In this document: one piece after another, positions 10,280 through 21,830 of the stretch
Layout: each line of letters begins with the position of its first letter
How positions within the stretch are numbered: the stretch's first letter is position 1
Assembly: GCA_001972305.1 (NCBI GenBank)
Contig: BDDD01000041.1
Location: 700,265-764,264 of the forward strand
DNA from: Cephalotus follicularis
Lineage: Eukaryota; Streptophyta; Magnoliopsida; Oxalidales; Cephalotaceae
DNA: 64,000 bases
Direction: 5' to 3'
Made by a program: the position numbers and the translations under genes
Notes under the pieces: generated by a model
Databases searched by the model: none
What the model was told of the DNA's origin: nothing
The model's input: the letters and a program-made list of their open reading frames with translations, nothing else

Positions 10280-13200
10280 GTTTCATGTATTTGTTTTAGC
10301 TGCTGAATATAGACAAGTTGTACAGATGTTATGGTAAATTGAGCACCATACCAGCTGATATTATGACAAGTTGTAGAGAAAGTCTCCAAGATACATGAAC
10401 AGGTGGATAATATGTCAAACAGAGTGGTACTGGTAGTTTTATACCAAGTTGCCATAATTTGGAATTCTTATAAGTTAAAGTTGATAAGTTGTGCATGTCC
10501 ATTTTCTAAACGTGATATTTGTAGATTAATAATGGATTATCTTATTCTGTTAAGTGAATTTGCAAGTTGCATAAATATACATTGATAAGTTCAATGAGAG
10601 CTTGTCATTTATAAAAAATTAAATTCGGACATTGATGATTATTGAGATACTATTATATAATAGGCTAACGTATCAATTTGGGTCCTATACTTTTACTCGA
10701 ATTACTTATTGGGGTCTGGATTAAAAAATAGATCAATTTAGGAATCAAACTATATAAATTGGATCAATTGAGTACCAAAAGTGACGACAGTTCAATTTAC
10801 CATTTCCAAGCATTAACGATACTGTTATGGGACTGACGTGGGTCAACAAGTTGGGTTAACAGCAGGAATCGTGCAACACAAATCCCACGCGAGGATACCG
10901 ACGAGTGGCCGGCGTGCAACGTCGTTTGGTGGCTGTCGACAACGGATATGGCTGGGATGGGGCAGATCGACGCACGGAGATTCTGTTAGAGATGGTAGCG
11001 TGGACTGAAGTGGGCTTGATTGACAGGATCGGAGGTGGATAGTGGCGTTGGTCTTCACCAGGCGCGTTTGGAGGTTTCCGACGACGGTTGGACACGATTC
11101 TGGTGGGGATGGTAAGATCGGAGGACAATGGTTTTCCCGGTGGTGGTTATGCCTCTTGACAATGTCTTGATAGAGGAGATTGAAGAGAACTGACACAATT
11201 TTTCTTGCTCCTACGCATGTGCCGTTGGTGTTAAACGGATAATGACAAGATTATCGTCGGAAGGCTGGTCGGCAGTTGGGGTTTGTGATGGCTAATGGTC
11301 GGAGGTGGGTTGGCTGGGTTGACAAAGGTGAGGTGGTGGTGGGTACGGCTGCTAGACTGATATAGGGTTTGACTTTATTTTGTTTGTTTGTTTGTTTTTT
11401 TATTCCTTTTTTTTTTAAAAAGAAATCAGAGACTATTTTTTTTACCTGTCAATTGCCATGTCATTACCCACGTCATCACTACGTAAGCACTATTATTGTT
11501 TGCAAACGGTAAATTGAGTTACCATCAATTTTGGTCCTCCATTGATCCAATTTATATAGTCCAGTCCCTAAATGGATCTATTTTTCAGTTCAGGCCCCAA
11601 TAAGTACTTTGAGTAAAAGTTCAACGTCTAAATTAATACTTTAGCCTATATAAAATTTTGTTGAAGATTGTAAGCAAATGTGGTGTAATTCATTTTGTAA
11701 GCACTCTAATTGAAGATTATGAGGTCTTGAGTTTGAGCCTCAATCTAGATGGTATTACTGTTAAGTGAATTTGCAAGTTGCATAAAAATACAGTGATAAG
11801 TTTCAATGAGAGCTTGTCATCCATAAAAAATTAAATTGGGAAGTGCTTAAAAAATATGCTGTTGATTTGAGTGTGCTATGCGATCTACTTTGGTTTCTGA
11901 ATGCAACAAAAAGAAATTATAAACAAAATGCTAGATACAGAGGGGGGCATTTTTCTATTGATCTGAAACCTTTTGCAATGAAATTTTAACGAATTAAGGA
12001 AAGATATCATGAAGAGTAAAGTGACATGTAGCAAAACCAAATAAGTTATGGATTATACTTTGTCGGTTTCTTTTGCCTTTTGTGTGCATTAGTTTTTTAG
12101 AGAGTTGTATGCAACTTTATGTTAATAAGGGCTTTAAGTGATATAACAAATTTAAATTAATCTCTTTTGAAGCAGATGAACATTGTTGATACACCTGGAA
12201 CTAATGTGATTCTTCAAAGACAACAACGCCTCACTGAGGAGTTTGTCCCCCGGGCTGATTTGCTTCTTTTTGTTGTTTCTGCAGATCGCCCTTTAACTGA
12301 AAGTGAGGTACAATGAATTGCTCTGATCTATGACATAGCATGCTGTATATATTCCTTGTAGTTGTGAATGACAGTTTTTGCCATCCTCTAGCTTCTATTG
12401 TCAGTTATACTGATAAATTTACATGATCTCTAAGGTGGGTCTGTTGACTACTGCTTTTCAACTAATGATGATCTTTAGAATTCTGAGACATGAAGTTTAA
12501 TAAGACAGTGACCTAATAAATTAATAACTTTTTGGAGCTAGAGTAAAAAATTTAGCATTACGTTGATCATCCCATGTTAATTTTCCCATGGCTTATTTCA
12601 TTCTCACTCGTTTATTTATTTTTTTTCAGGTTAATTTCCTTCGTTATACTCAACAGTGGAAGAAGAAAGTCGTGTTCGTGTTGAACAAATCTGATCTCTA
12701 TCAGAATGCCATTGAGGTTGAATTTTGCATTATCTTTATATGAATTATTGAAATTATCATGAGCGCTCTTCTTACAGTGACAATTTTATGTAGGCTGCTT
12801 TTATACATATCTCTTTGGGCAACTTTTAAGTGTTCCTTTGTTTTTTCAATGATCTGTTTTAGCTCGAGGAAGCTATATCATTCATCAAGGAGAACACATG
12901 TAAGTTGTTGAATACTGAACATGTGACATTGTTTCCCGTGTCTGCCCGATCTGCTCTTGAAGCTAAACTTTCAGCTTATTATACTGGAAAAGATTGTGGA
13001 CAGTTATTGTTCTCTGATTCTCGCTGGAGAATCAGCAGTTTCTTAGAACTTGAAAAGTTCTTGAATAGCTTTTTAGATGGGTCAACTAGTACTGGAATGG
13101 AAAGAATGAAGCTTAAACTTGAAACTCCAATTGGAATTGCGGAACAATTACTTTCTGTTTGTGACACTCTTGTGAGACAAGACTGTCAATATGCTAAGCA

Positions 13201-16200
13201 GGATTTGTCCTCAATGATTAAAATAGTTGATAGTGTGAAAGATTGTGTGATGAAGATGGAAAATGAGAGCATTTCTTGGAGAAGACAAGCTCTATCACTG
13301 GTATAATTTCAGAACAATATATTTCTTGCATCAAAGGCAAGTTGGCTTTGCATTTTTCCATACCTGGTGTTTGCTTATGGATCGTGCATCTGTATGAAAT
13401 TGCAGATTGATGCTACTAAATCTCGCATTGTGAAGCTCATAGAATCTACTCTTCAAATTTCAAATCTTGATCTTGTTGCGTCGTATGTATTCAGAGGGGA
13501 AAAAACTGCCACAATGCCAGCCACCTCAAGGGTTGAAAATGACATAATCGGTCCTGCCCTCTCAGATGCACATGTAAGTCAAAAGCTGTGACCTATTTAG
13601 CTTCTGAATTGAGCCAAACTGTACCTCTTTATGCTATAGTGTCTATTTATAGAAGCTTTACCATGCTTATCTTTTTGTATATTGTACAAAAACCCCCCTA
13701 AAGGTTTAAGCGCGTGGACACTATGATCCTTCTAGTTTGATAAATGACATTTTGGTCTAAAAGTTATTAACAAATTTGAATTTAGGACACTTAGGTCCTT
13801 CTGTTATATCACCGTTATTTTTTCCTTTTAAAAAGTCAAAAAAAAGTAGTTTGACTATAGTTTTTAAGACCAATGTACCTTGTCTTCTTTCAACCATTAT
13901 CTCCAAACCCATTCACACCAACCTTATCTCCAACCTTCACAAACCAACGCCACCCAACTCCCACCACCACTGCCCACCTGCACAAACCCGTGCCACAACC
14001 GTCATCTCCAACATTCCGACACACCACCATTGTCAAACCATCTCCACCAAACCTCCATCACTAACCTCCACAAGCCCACACACCGACAATCGAACCAAGA
14101 GTCCAAACAACCTTTATCAAAGAACCTCAAACCACCAAAATCACCAACCCAAGTGAGCCACACCCAAAAATTTCCACCACTTCCATACAACCCCATTAAA
14201 AAAAAAACTAAGCCCCGAAAGGGCCAAATTTAACCAAGGAAATTCATAATCACCAAGTTGCAGAGAACAAATCGGATCCACTTTCCAGATAACACATCTC
14301 CCCCTCCAAACCATCCAAAACAGACCCACTTTCCAACACCCACACACCAACACCACCACAAACCAAACCCACTGCTCAACAATGTCACAAATCCCATTGC
14401 CATCCCCCTAATCCTACTTTAAACCTAAAATTTGGGGCTTCTCATTTAACACACAAAATCACATAGAATACACAACATTGAACACACAAAATCTGAGGAA
14501 GCGGGTCACGATCGGGTCTGGGTCATGGGCCATGGGCCTATCATTGCATCTGGATTATGAGTTGATGGGATACGCTAACCGTGGTGGATCCAGCTCCGTT
14601 CCATGTCACGAGGTGGTGATGTGACTCGACGCTCACCGTGATTATTCCATGGTGTGGTGTGCTTCGGGAGTGGCACGGACTCGACGCGAGAGCAAACGGA
14701 TGTGCTGGCCTCAGGGAACAAAGATAGCCTGGCGGGCAGGGGTTTTGTGATAAATGGGTGGGAAGATAAAATAAGTGTTGAGCTTGAGAAGTGTTTAGAA
14801 GATAAAAGAAGTGGTGGTGTTTATTTGTAGATTCAAGAGAGAAGATAAAGAAGATTATATAGAGAAGATTTTTCAACATGAACAGAGGAGAGAGAAGGGG
14901 AGGGTTGAGGGAGAAAAGAGAGAAGAGGAGAGATGAGCGAGAAGAGTAAATAAAAATGATTTTTTTTGGTTTAAATGTTATATTTTATATGAGGTTAATA
15001 TTGTCATTTTGTTTTTTGCGTTAACGGTGTTAGTATTTAGGGACCAAAGTGTCATGTATTAAACTACAGGGACCAATGTGTCCTGCACCTTAAATCTTGG
15101 GGGTTTTTTTTTTGTGTACTTTACCCTATCTTTTTTCTGACTTTTACTTAGGACCCTATAATCATATTGTTAGGTCATGCATCGGTTACAGCTTGATCCT
15201 TTGTCCAGGTGGGAATTACAATCTCCTCAGAGTTTGTATTTTGGAATTTTCCAGAGATGATTTTCCTTGTTCATATGTTTCTCAGGATTTTTGTTTTCAA
15301 ATTTTCTGTGCATTGTTTTGACTTTTAACCGTTCATTTACTGTTTGTTATTAATGTTGTCTTCGGATACAGAAACTACTGGGAGAGTATGTTTTATGGTT
15401 AGAATCTAACAATGCTCGTGAAGGAAGGCTGTACAAGGAATCTTTTGAAAAAAGATGGCCCCAAATTGTGTACTCCAACACTCAAGTGCACTTAGAGAAC
15501 AATGAGTCACTGAAAAGAGAAGATGAACTCAGCTTGAAGGTTATAGAAGGTTTCAATGCCAGTGCTACTTCAAAACTATTTGATCAAGAAATACGTAAAG
15601 TGGTGAGTTCAAAATTCAATGCTTGTCGTTAAACATTCATTAGTTTCTTTGGTAGTCTATAGCTACACATTTCAATGTTTGTCATTAAACATTCATTAGT
15701 TTCTTTAGTGGTCTGTAGTTCATGTCTTGAATATGTGAGTTCGCTATGCATTCATTGCCTCTATGGCTTTAACGCGGAGACTTAAAATGTTTAGAAAAAG
15801 CAAAAGCGGACCACTCTCTTTTTCTCTGAAGGATGGTAACTCACATTTTTGTTCGTTATTGAAACCACACTTTCTTAACAACATTTTATATTAACTTAAG
15901 TGTTCAAATATATTGAGTAATCATACAAATTATTTTATTTTTAACCTTGAATTTCTTCCAAGCACTGAAGTGTCAACATTGCAATGGCAGACTAATTAAC
16001 ATTTGTAGTGTATTAGAACTTATTTTTTTATTTTCTGCCTTCGTTCTCAGTTATTGGGGACTTTTGGTGGACTAGGAGCAGCTGGTTTGTCTGCTTCGCT
16101 TCTGACATCTGTGCTGCCAACCACTTTAGAGGATCTTCTTGCTCTCAGCCTTTGTTCTGCTGGAGGGTACTGTATCTTCTTGAAATTGATTTTACGTTTG

Positions 16201-18354
16201 CATTTCTTTCTAATTATTGTTGTTGCTGAAGATTTCTCAATGCATTGGCATTCTTCATTTCCAATTGTCCAAGTCATTTTTCCTACTTAGTTTATGTTCT
16301 AAGTGAACCCAGCAAAAGCCAAATTATATGGACTAGAAGCGTTCACAACTGTTAATCAGATAAGAGTTCTCTAACTGCCATTTTAACAGCTAAATGGGCC
16401 ATGCCAAACTGACACTTGCCACAAGTAGTGCTGCTGCTAGAGTGTTAATCCTACATTCTATAACCAACTGTGAATATAAATTGTTTTGCCAAAGCCTAAA
16501 CTCCTCTCTTGTGGACAAATTAGAGAAATAATTCATCCACTTGGCTTTAATACCATACGTGTTAGGGTTTTATTTGAGTCAAACCCCAACACGATTATGC
16601 TTTGCATCTAGCTGGTCAGTTTTTAACTTTATACATGTTGAGCATATAAGAATAGCTGCTTGTTTTTCTGCACTTGTTTGCTCAAGTAATAGTTGAAGTT
16701 TTTTTTTTGTTTCTTGTTGTACCTTCTTTAAATGATAATTTTAGCATAAATTTTGATATTTTTGACATGTTTGCATGGTCGCATCTATACTACATATATA
16801 AACACACATATGCTAAACATCATTGGAACCCATGATATTGTGTTGAAATCTTTCCTTTTCTTAATGGAGAATGTACTCAAAATCTTCTTGTATCCGAAGT
16901 TATCTTTTTTAAATTCAAAGTAAAGATTTTCAGAAAATTGGGAATTATTTGGCATTTATATGTTGGCGTTTATTTGGGGGAATAACTGAAAAGCATATGC
17001 GGAGTGAGGATGACAAAATTCCTCAAGGAAATACAAGATAGTGGAGGAATATAAAGGCAACAGACTAGGCTGTAAGGGCCTTAAAAAAAAAAGAGAAATA
17101 AAAATGAGTACAAGTAATTCTGCTTCACATTATTTTCAGAAAGAAAAATGAGAACAAGTAATTCTGCTTCACATTATTTTTTTGAAGTTACATGCACCTA
17201 CTTCACTAATATGTAACAGGCTGTAAATATGTCACATCAGTGAGTAAAAACGGGAGTGTGAAGTTGCATATTATACTTTAGGGAAATATTTGTCAAAAAA
17301 TCAGACATGGATTACTCGTGGCATGAAAAACAATATGAGTTTAATAATCGTATTCATTTCTTATATTTCTTTATTGCTAAAGAAAGAGCTTTCTTAGTTT
17401 GAAAATAACTTAACAGTCAAACGGTGATGCTTGAAATGAATATAAAAAAAATCTAAATTTCTGTATTATAAGCGAAATATCCGTAAACTCTAGATATTGG
17501 GGAATAAATTGAGATGTATTGAATTTGGAAATCATGTTAAATTTGGAATTCATGTTAAACTTGAATTCAAGTGAGTTAAAAATTTGAGAATGTTGTTACT
17601 ATGTTTAGATTAGCCAATCATATAATTTCTTAAAGTTATTTGGTTATAATTTATGTTAGTATTAAATTATGTTTTTTTTTTACACTTTCTACTCGATCAT
17701 ATTCATTTATCTTATAAATCTCCTTAAAATACAATATAGTCCCTAATGTTCGGTGTAATAGATATTTTAGTCTCTCTATTAAGTCAAATGCACTTTAAGT
17801 AAGTCAAGTAATATAGCGAAGAATGTGTCAGGTCAACGCTTATATTTAAGTACTAAAGTGTCTTTAATATTAAACTTCAGAGACTAATTTGTCTTATATG
17901 CTAACGAAATTGTTAACGATCAATTAACAGAATGACTAATGTGTCCTGTCAATGTTCATATTCAGGGAATAAAAGTGTAGTTGTTATAATAGAGAGACTC
18001 AAGTATTTATGATACAAAACCTTAGGGATTAAATTGTATTTTACTCTAAAGTTTTCTACTCACTTGGTTAGGTTCATAGCTGTTTCAAACTTCCCAGCCC
18101 GTAGGCAAAGGCTGGTCGACAAGGTGAACAGGATTGCAGATGCTGTGGCATGTGAAGTGGAAGATGCTATGCAGAAGGATCTCTTGGAAGCTACTGAGAA
18201 ATTGCTAAAGTTCGTAAAAATGGCTGGAAAACCTTACGAAGATGCGGCACGAGAAAGACTGGACAAACTTTTAGACATTCAAGAAGAATTATCAAATGTT
18301 CAGAAAACACTACGAACACTACAAGTTGAAATTCAAAATCTTCACATATCATGA
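7695..18354 (+). CDS. FZL: FZL: chloroplast dynamin/mitofusin-like GTPase, 11 exons, intact
   Basis: Encodes about 905 residues, close to Arabidopsis FZL (At1g03160), a GTPase that remodels thylakoid and envelope membranes. Exons: 7695-8163, 8254-8780, 8892-8960, 9822-10019, 12176-12307, 12630-12716, 12863-13300, 13406-13573, 15372-15602, 16051-16166, 18072-18354; every join keeps frame with GT-AG introns. The N-terminus is basic and S/T/P-rich (transit peptide). Residues about 85-200 resemble thiamine-phosphate synthase (VAERVDVAVAVNASGVVLSD). GTPase motifs: P-loop GEFNSGKS 356-363, PTT 381-383, DTPG 426-429, NKSD 484-487. Two hydrophobic segments at about 774-795 and 801-818 form a probable membrane hairpin before a helical C-terminus. 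I start at the ATG at 7695; the frame extends upstream only through a TTG. Introns 4, 8 and 10 are 1.8-2.2 kb and hold TIR elements. Confidence 0.95.
9342..9457. repeat. Inverted repeat with G-box in both arms, in FZL intron 3
   Basis: Arms at about 9342-9384 and 9413-9456 are imperfect reverse complements: CACCACGTGGCATGTGGACA pairs with tgtccatgtgccacgtggtt, and ccaataataaaaagacaca with its partner. Each arm carries CCACGTGG, the G-box core bound by plant bZIP/bHLH factors. The size (about 115 bp) suits a small MITE; no target-site duplication was resolved. Confidence 0.65.
10237..10276. repeat. (CT)20 microsatellite in FZL intron 4
   Basis: Uninterrupted CT repeat, likely length-polymorphic. 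Confidence 0.95.
10543..10627. repeat. Direct repeat, left copy (pairs with 11753-11838)
   Basis: About 85 bp from ctgttaagtgaatttgcaag through ttataaaaaattaaatt recur at 11753-11838 with few changes, in the same orientation. The two copies flank the TIR element at 10661-11648, so a stretch of intron 4 was duplicated around it. Confidence 0.8.
10661..11648. mobile_element. Non-autonomous TIR element (about 988 bp) in FZL intron 4
   Basis: Long imperfect terminal inverted repeats of about 150 bp: the left end starts taggctaacgtatcaattt and the right end, reversed, starts taggctaaagtattaattt; both continue through acttattgggg and aaatagatc blocks. A TATAA direct repeat borders both ends (10656-10660 and 11649-11653), though this is AT-rich and could be chance. 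No transposase. The structure is typical of Mutator-like or other long-TIR MITEs; the superfamily is not settled. Confidence 0.75.
11753..11838. repeat. Direct repeat, right copy (pairs with 10543-10627)
   Basis: Second copy of the 85-bp intron 4 segment, to the right of the TIR element. Confidence 0.8.
13684..15119. mobile_element. Non-autonomous TIR element (about 1.4 kb) in FZL intron 8
   Basis: Left end gtacaaaaacccccctaaag and right end (reversed gtacacaaaaaaaaaaccccc) begin imperfect inverted repeats of about 130 bp; both include GGACAC, TGACA(T/C)TTTGGTC and a gttaac/gttattaac block. The interior is C-rich on the + strand (13890-14400) and gives long open frames on both strands without protein similarity. 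No target-site duplication was resolved. The element makes up most of the 1798-bp intron. Confidence 0.7.
15615..15716. repeat. Direct duplication, period 56 bp, in FZL intron 9
   Basis: A 45-bp block with ttaaacattcattagtttct begins at 15615 and again at 15671 with three or four differences. Confidence 0.8.
17725..18045. mobile_element. MITE (about 320 bp) at the end of FZL intron 10
   Basis: The left end taaaatacaatatagtccct and the reversed right end taaaatacaatttaatccct start inverted repeats of about 60 bp, both passing through tagtctctctatta / gagtctctctatta. No coding content. The right end falls about 27 nt before the acceptor AG (18070-18071) of exon 11, so it forms most of the 3' part of the intron. 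Confidence 0.75.
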
Positions 18355-20208
18355 CACTGTTGCAGATTGAATTCAAGGACAGGAAACAGGTCTGCATGAA
18401 ACATTGCTTTCAAGCAATGACATTTGATGGTCTATTGGACATTTATATTCGGTAACGGATGCGAGAGGGAAGTGTGTTATTGTAAAGGCATCATACCAGT
18501 TCTTTTCTTTTCTTCTGTAAAATTTTCACGGTGATAAGTGTAAAATGTTTAATTTTCTGTCAGTAAGAGCAACAATTTTCTTTTTTAGGTCTTCATTGGC
18601 AAATTTTCCGAGTACTACTGATCATATTTTGCATTTTCTAAGAAATTGAAGACTCTGTCCAAGGGTTGAAGAGTATTTTGAAAAAAAAAATTCTATTTGT
18701 ATCTCATCGATATGGTTATGCTGGGCTTCCTCTCCAGTTTCTTAGTTCGAGTTTTGTTGTTTAGATTTAATAAATTAATTGTTGAAAAGGATAAGATTAA
18801 ATTTTGTCTTGACCAACACTTGAAGTATAAACATCATCGAAAGCAGCCTATGCAGTTCATTTAACATAGTTAATAACTATCACTAATTCATTTTCAGGTG
18901 TTTTTACCATTTTCCATTTCTACAAAACAGCCCACCTGACAATTAAAGTGTATGGTCCATAACCATAAGTGTAATATAAAAGTTTTAAGAAAGTTTATTC
19001 TCTGTCTCGCATGTTTTTGTCCTTGGTCCTTCTATTATATATGTTCCCTCTCAAAGTGCTTATTACAAAACTTGAGAAAAACTAGTAACACATGTCATTG
19101 CATGCCATAAAATTGTTCCTTGCAAGTGAGGAAAAGATGAGAATTTCTTTCTAAAGGTAGTGGTAATTATCAATTTAATAATAGTGAGTGCTTACTGATA
19201 CTCGACCGAAATTGCACCAACTACAAAAGTTCAGTTTCAACGATGACACTTGTATGCCGTCCATAAAGTTTGTCGTTTCCTTAATAAAAATATTTGCTAC
19301 AAATAGTGATACCCTACTGCAACCTTTGTAGTTTCTTTTTATTTTATATTTATAAGTATCCCTTATGACTTTGTAATTAACAGTGGAACAGCCATTAGCC
19401 TAATGACATGTCTGCATGGTTTACGTGTAGATTCTTTTTCTTTACACTTATCTTTTTTATTAGCGAAACAACATGTGTCGACTCTAAAAAAAAAGCATAA
19501 ACATGGTCAAAACTCAAAAGATGAGACAGATCGATTATCCTATTGACATGTTAGTGTAAGTCATGAGTTGATTCATTTTTTTCTCTCACGTATCACTATA
19601 ACAAATAAATAATTTTTTTTATTTTTAAAAAAAACATTGGAAAATGAACTAATTAGACCTTTCTTTAGCGACCAAAGAGGTAAAGATATACGAAAAGTTC
19701 CTTTTTCTTAATTTATAAGGGTCCTTTTGTCATGGTTGGCCCATTCTAAAACAAAAATATGGATTGTGAAAGTAAAAGTTGCTAATTGGAGCTTAAGAAT
19801 AAGAGTATGGTTTTATTACTATTTTTTGTATTGGTTTCAGAGCAACCAAAAGGCATAATTTTCAACCAAATTAAACCGCTTTTTTCTCTCAAATACTTCA
19901 TTACAAATTTGCTTGCACTATAATATATTCAAAGAATTTCGCTTTTAGTCACGGTTGAAAAGTTTTGGTTCTCAATGGATGTCGTGGAAAGTCAATGTGA
20001 AGCAAATAACCAGCTAGCATCAAAACTACATGTTTGTCTATGGACTTGTAGATAGTTAATTTGCTGCTTTCGACTTTTAGTTTTGAAGAATGCTACTTTC
20101 GAACGTGTATAAAGATCAAAACGAGAGAGAGACAAAGAAAAAGATAATGAAAGAGAATAACATTAAAGGGAGAGAGTTGAAGAGTAGATAAGCATTGAAG
20201 TTATGTAA
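18355..20208. other. FZL 3' flank and intergenic DNA, no gene seen
   Basis: The FZL 3' untranslated region presumably starts here; no clear AATAAA was found in the first 300 bases. The rest is AT-rich. A CACTATAACAAA string near 19592 followed by gcgaccaaagagg is reminiscent of a CACTA-type end, but no partner end was found. Confidence 0.4.
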
Positions 20209-20382
20209 TGTTAACGTCGCACACCATAATTTAGAATATGATTGTACTTAAATTTAGGCTTTTGTATCTTCTCCATTTATTATGTAGATTTTCTGACACC
20301 TATAAATTGGACCCTTCATATATAGAACAAATCAATTGAAATGCAATAACTATTCTTCAATTCAAACATGGTATTAGAGCCC
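20209..20382 (+). mobile_element. Short copia-type LTR followed by a primer-binding site
   Basis: A probable LTR of 160 bp runs from TGTTAACG (20209) to TTCAAACA (20368), with a TATA-like tataaatt near 20300. Directly after it, 20369-20382 reads tggtattagagccc, close to the plant initiator-Met tRNA primer site TGGTATCAGAGC. This marks the 5' end of a + strand copia element whose pol fragments follow. No matching 3' LTR was found. Confidence 0.6.
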
Positions 20383-20618
20383 ATCTTTGCCTAGTTATTG
20401 AGCAAAATACACATCCACTATCCAAAACAACAAAACTCGTAATGATCCCGACCTTCACCATCTCGCTCTTACACGATCACCACGTAACTTACACCGGAGT
20501 GCTCACCATAGGTGGGTCATTCTACCCTAAAAGTTTCATCACTGTTCGACCAGCAACAAAGTAGCACGAGCCAAAATGGACCGATTTGCCCTTGTTTTAA
20601 CTCGTCGGTACCCTTCCC

Positions 20619-21224
20619 TCATCTCATCTTCGCTACCATTCTACTCAAAGACCATCGATCTACATCCTGGTGCTCGTAACTCGCCGTTACCACCCCTCTG
20701 TTACCTTTTTTCCACTCAGCCTCATGAAAATTGTGAGGTTCATGCAAGGTATTAAGAGCATAATAGTAATGAAAATCACGAAAGTGAGGAGGAGGACCAC
20801 TTACTCTATCAGAATGATGAGTGGGATTTTCTGAAGTGGATGAGGATGTGCAAGGAACCTCGTGAGAGTTAGATATGTTGGGAGAATTCGTAATGGTGTT
20901 GGCATCAGTTGGTCTTGGAGCTGGATTACTAGGAACAAAATATGGAAAGAGTTCTGTAGGATTTATATACAATAAATCGGTAGTTTCTCGGTCAATATTG
21001 AATGAGGAAAATGGAGTAAAGGATAGATGTTCCCAAAATATGACATTACGAGAGACTCGTAAATGTTTTGAGATTGGATCACAGCATCTATACCCTTTTT
21101 GTCCAATGCCATATCCAAGAAAACAACAAAGACGTGAACGTGTTTCCAATTTAGTCCGTTTGTGTGGCAACAAAACAAACACATCCAAAAGTTTGAAGAA
21201 GACTGAAATTTGGAGAAGAACCAT
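20619..21224 (-). pseudogene. Copia integrase C-terminal/linker fragment, inverted
   Basis: The minus-strand frame contains LETRSRLCCFLGYGIGQKGY and YRCCDPISKHLRVSRNVIFW, typical of the integrase C-terminal region of Ty1/copia polyproteins, then a proline/serine-rich linker and ALNTLHEPHNFHEAEWKK, the usual lead-in to reverse transcriptase. It points away from the reverse transcriptase fragment that begins 54 bp to its right on the + strand. The catalytic integrase core is missing. Confidence 0.8.
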
Positions 21225-21277
21225 ATAAAGATTCGTGTGGAGTTTTGTTACTTTAAGTAGCGAAAGGAAGATGATTA

Positions 21278-21830
21278 GTGACCAAAGGTTTCACTCAGGA
21301 GTATGACATTGATTACGATGAGACATTTGCTCATGTTGCTTGTCTTACCTCTGTTCGAGCTCTTATTGCAGTTGCTGTTGCATGTCATTGGCAACTTTTT
21401 CAAATGAACGTCAATAATGCATTTTTCAATGGTGATCTTAACGAAGAGGTGTATATGCAACCTCCTCCTAGTTATGATAATCTTCCTCACAATGTTTATC
21501 GTCTACTTTGAGCCTTATATGGACTTAAACAAGCTCCTCAAACTTGGTTAGCTAAGTTTGGTTAAATTTGGTTATGGTATTACATAATTTGGTTTCATAT
21601 CTTGTGCTTATGACTTTGCTCTCTTCATACGTCGGTCTAATCATTCTGGTTTTGCACTATGTTGATGACATGATCATTACAAGTGATAATATTAAAGGTA
21701 TTCAAAATCTTAAACAGTCTCTTCAATGACAATTTGAAAAAGTTTTCTTTGTCTCATTGCATGTTTTAAATTCCATATGATTCTTCAATTTTTAAGACAC
21801 TGATCATTGAAGAAAAAAGTTCTGGCGAAA
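21278..21830 (+). pseudogene. Copia reverse transcriptase fragment
   Basis: Reads KGFTQEYDIDYDETFAHVAC, then LFQMNVNNAFFNGDLNEEVY, a stop (TGA after YRLL), ALYGLKQAPQTWLAKF, and farther on the catalytic YVDDMIITSD near 21657-21685. These are consecutive landmarks of copia reverse transcriptase, with internal deletion, frameshift and stops. The frame decays after about 21760, with no RNase H or 3' LTR recognised. Confidence 0.85.

Noticed and set aside
10843..11196. Possible captured gene fragment (Pack-MULE cargo) in the intron 4 TIR element
   Set aside because: The interior is more GC-rich and open on the minus strand, but no family motif is recognisable; a database search would be needed.
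13776..14233. Overlapping Pro/His/Thr-rich open frames
   Set aside because: C-rich low-complexity interior of a TIR element in FZL intron 8, no domain.
20875..21228. 117-residue plus-strand open frame
   Set aside because: Antisense shadow of the copia integrase fragment on the minus strand.
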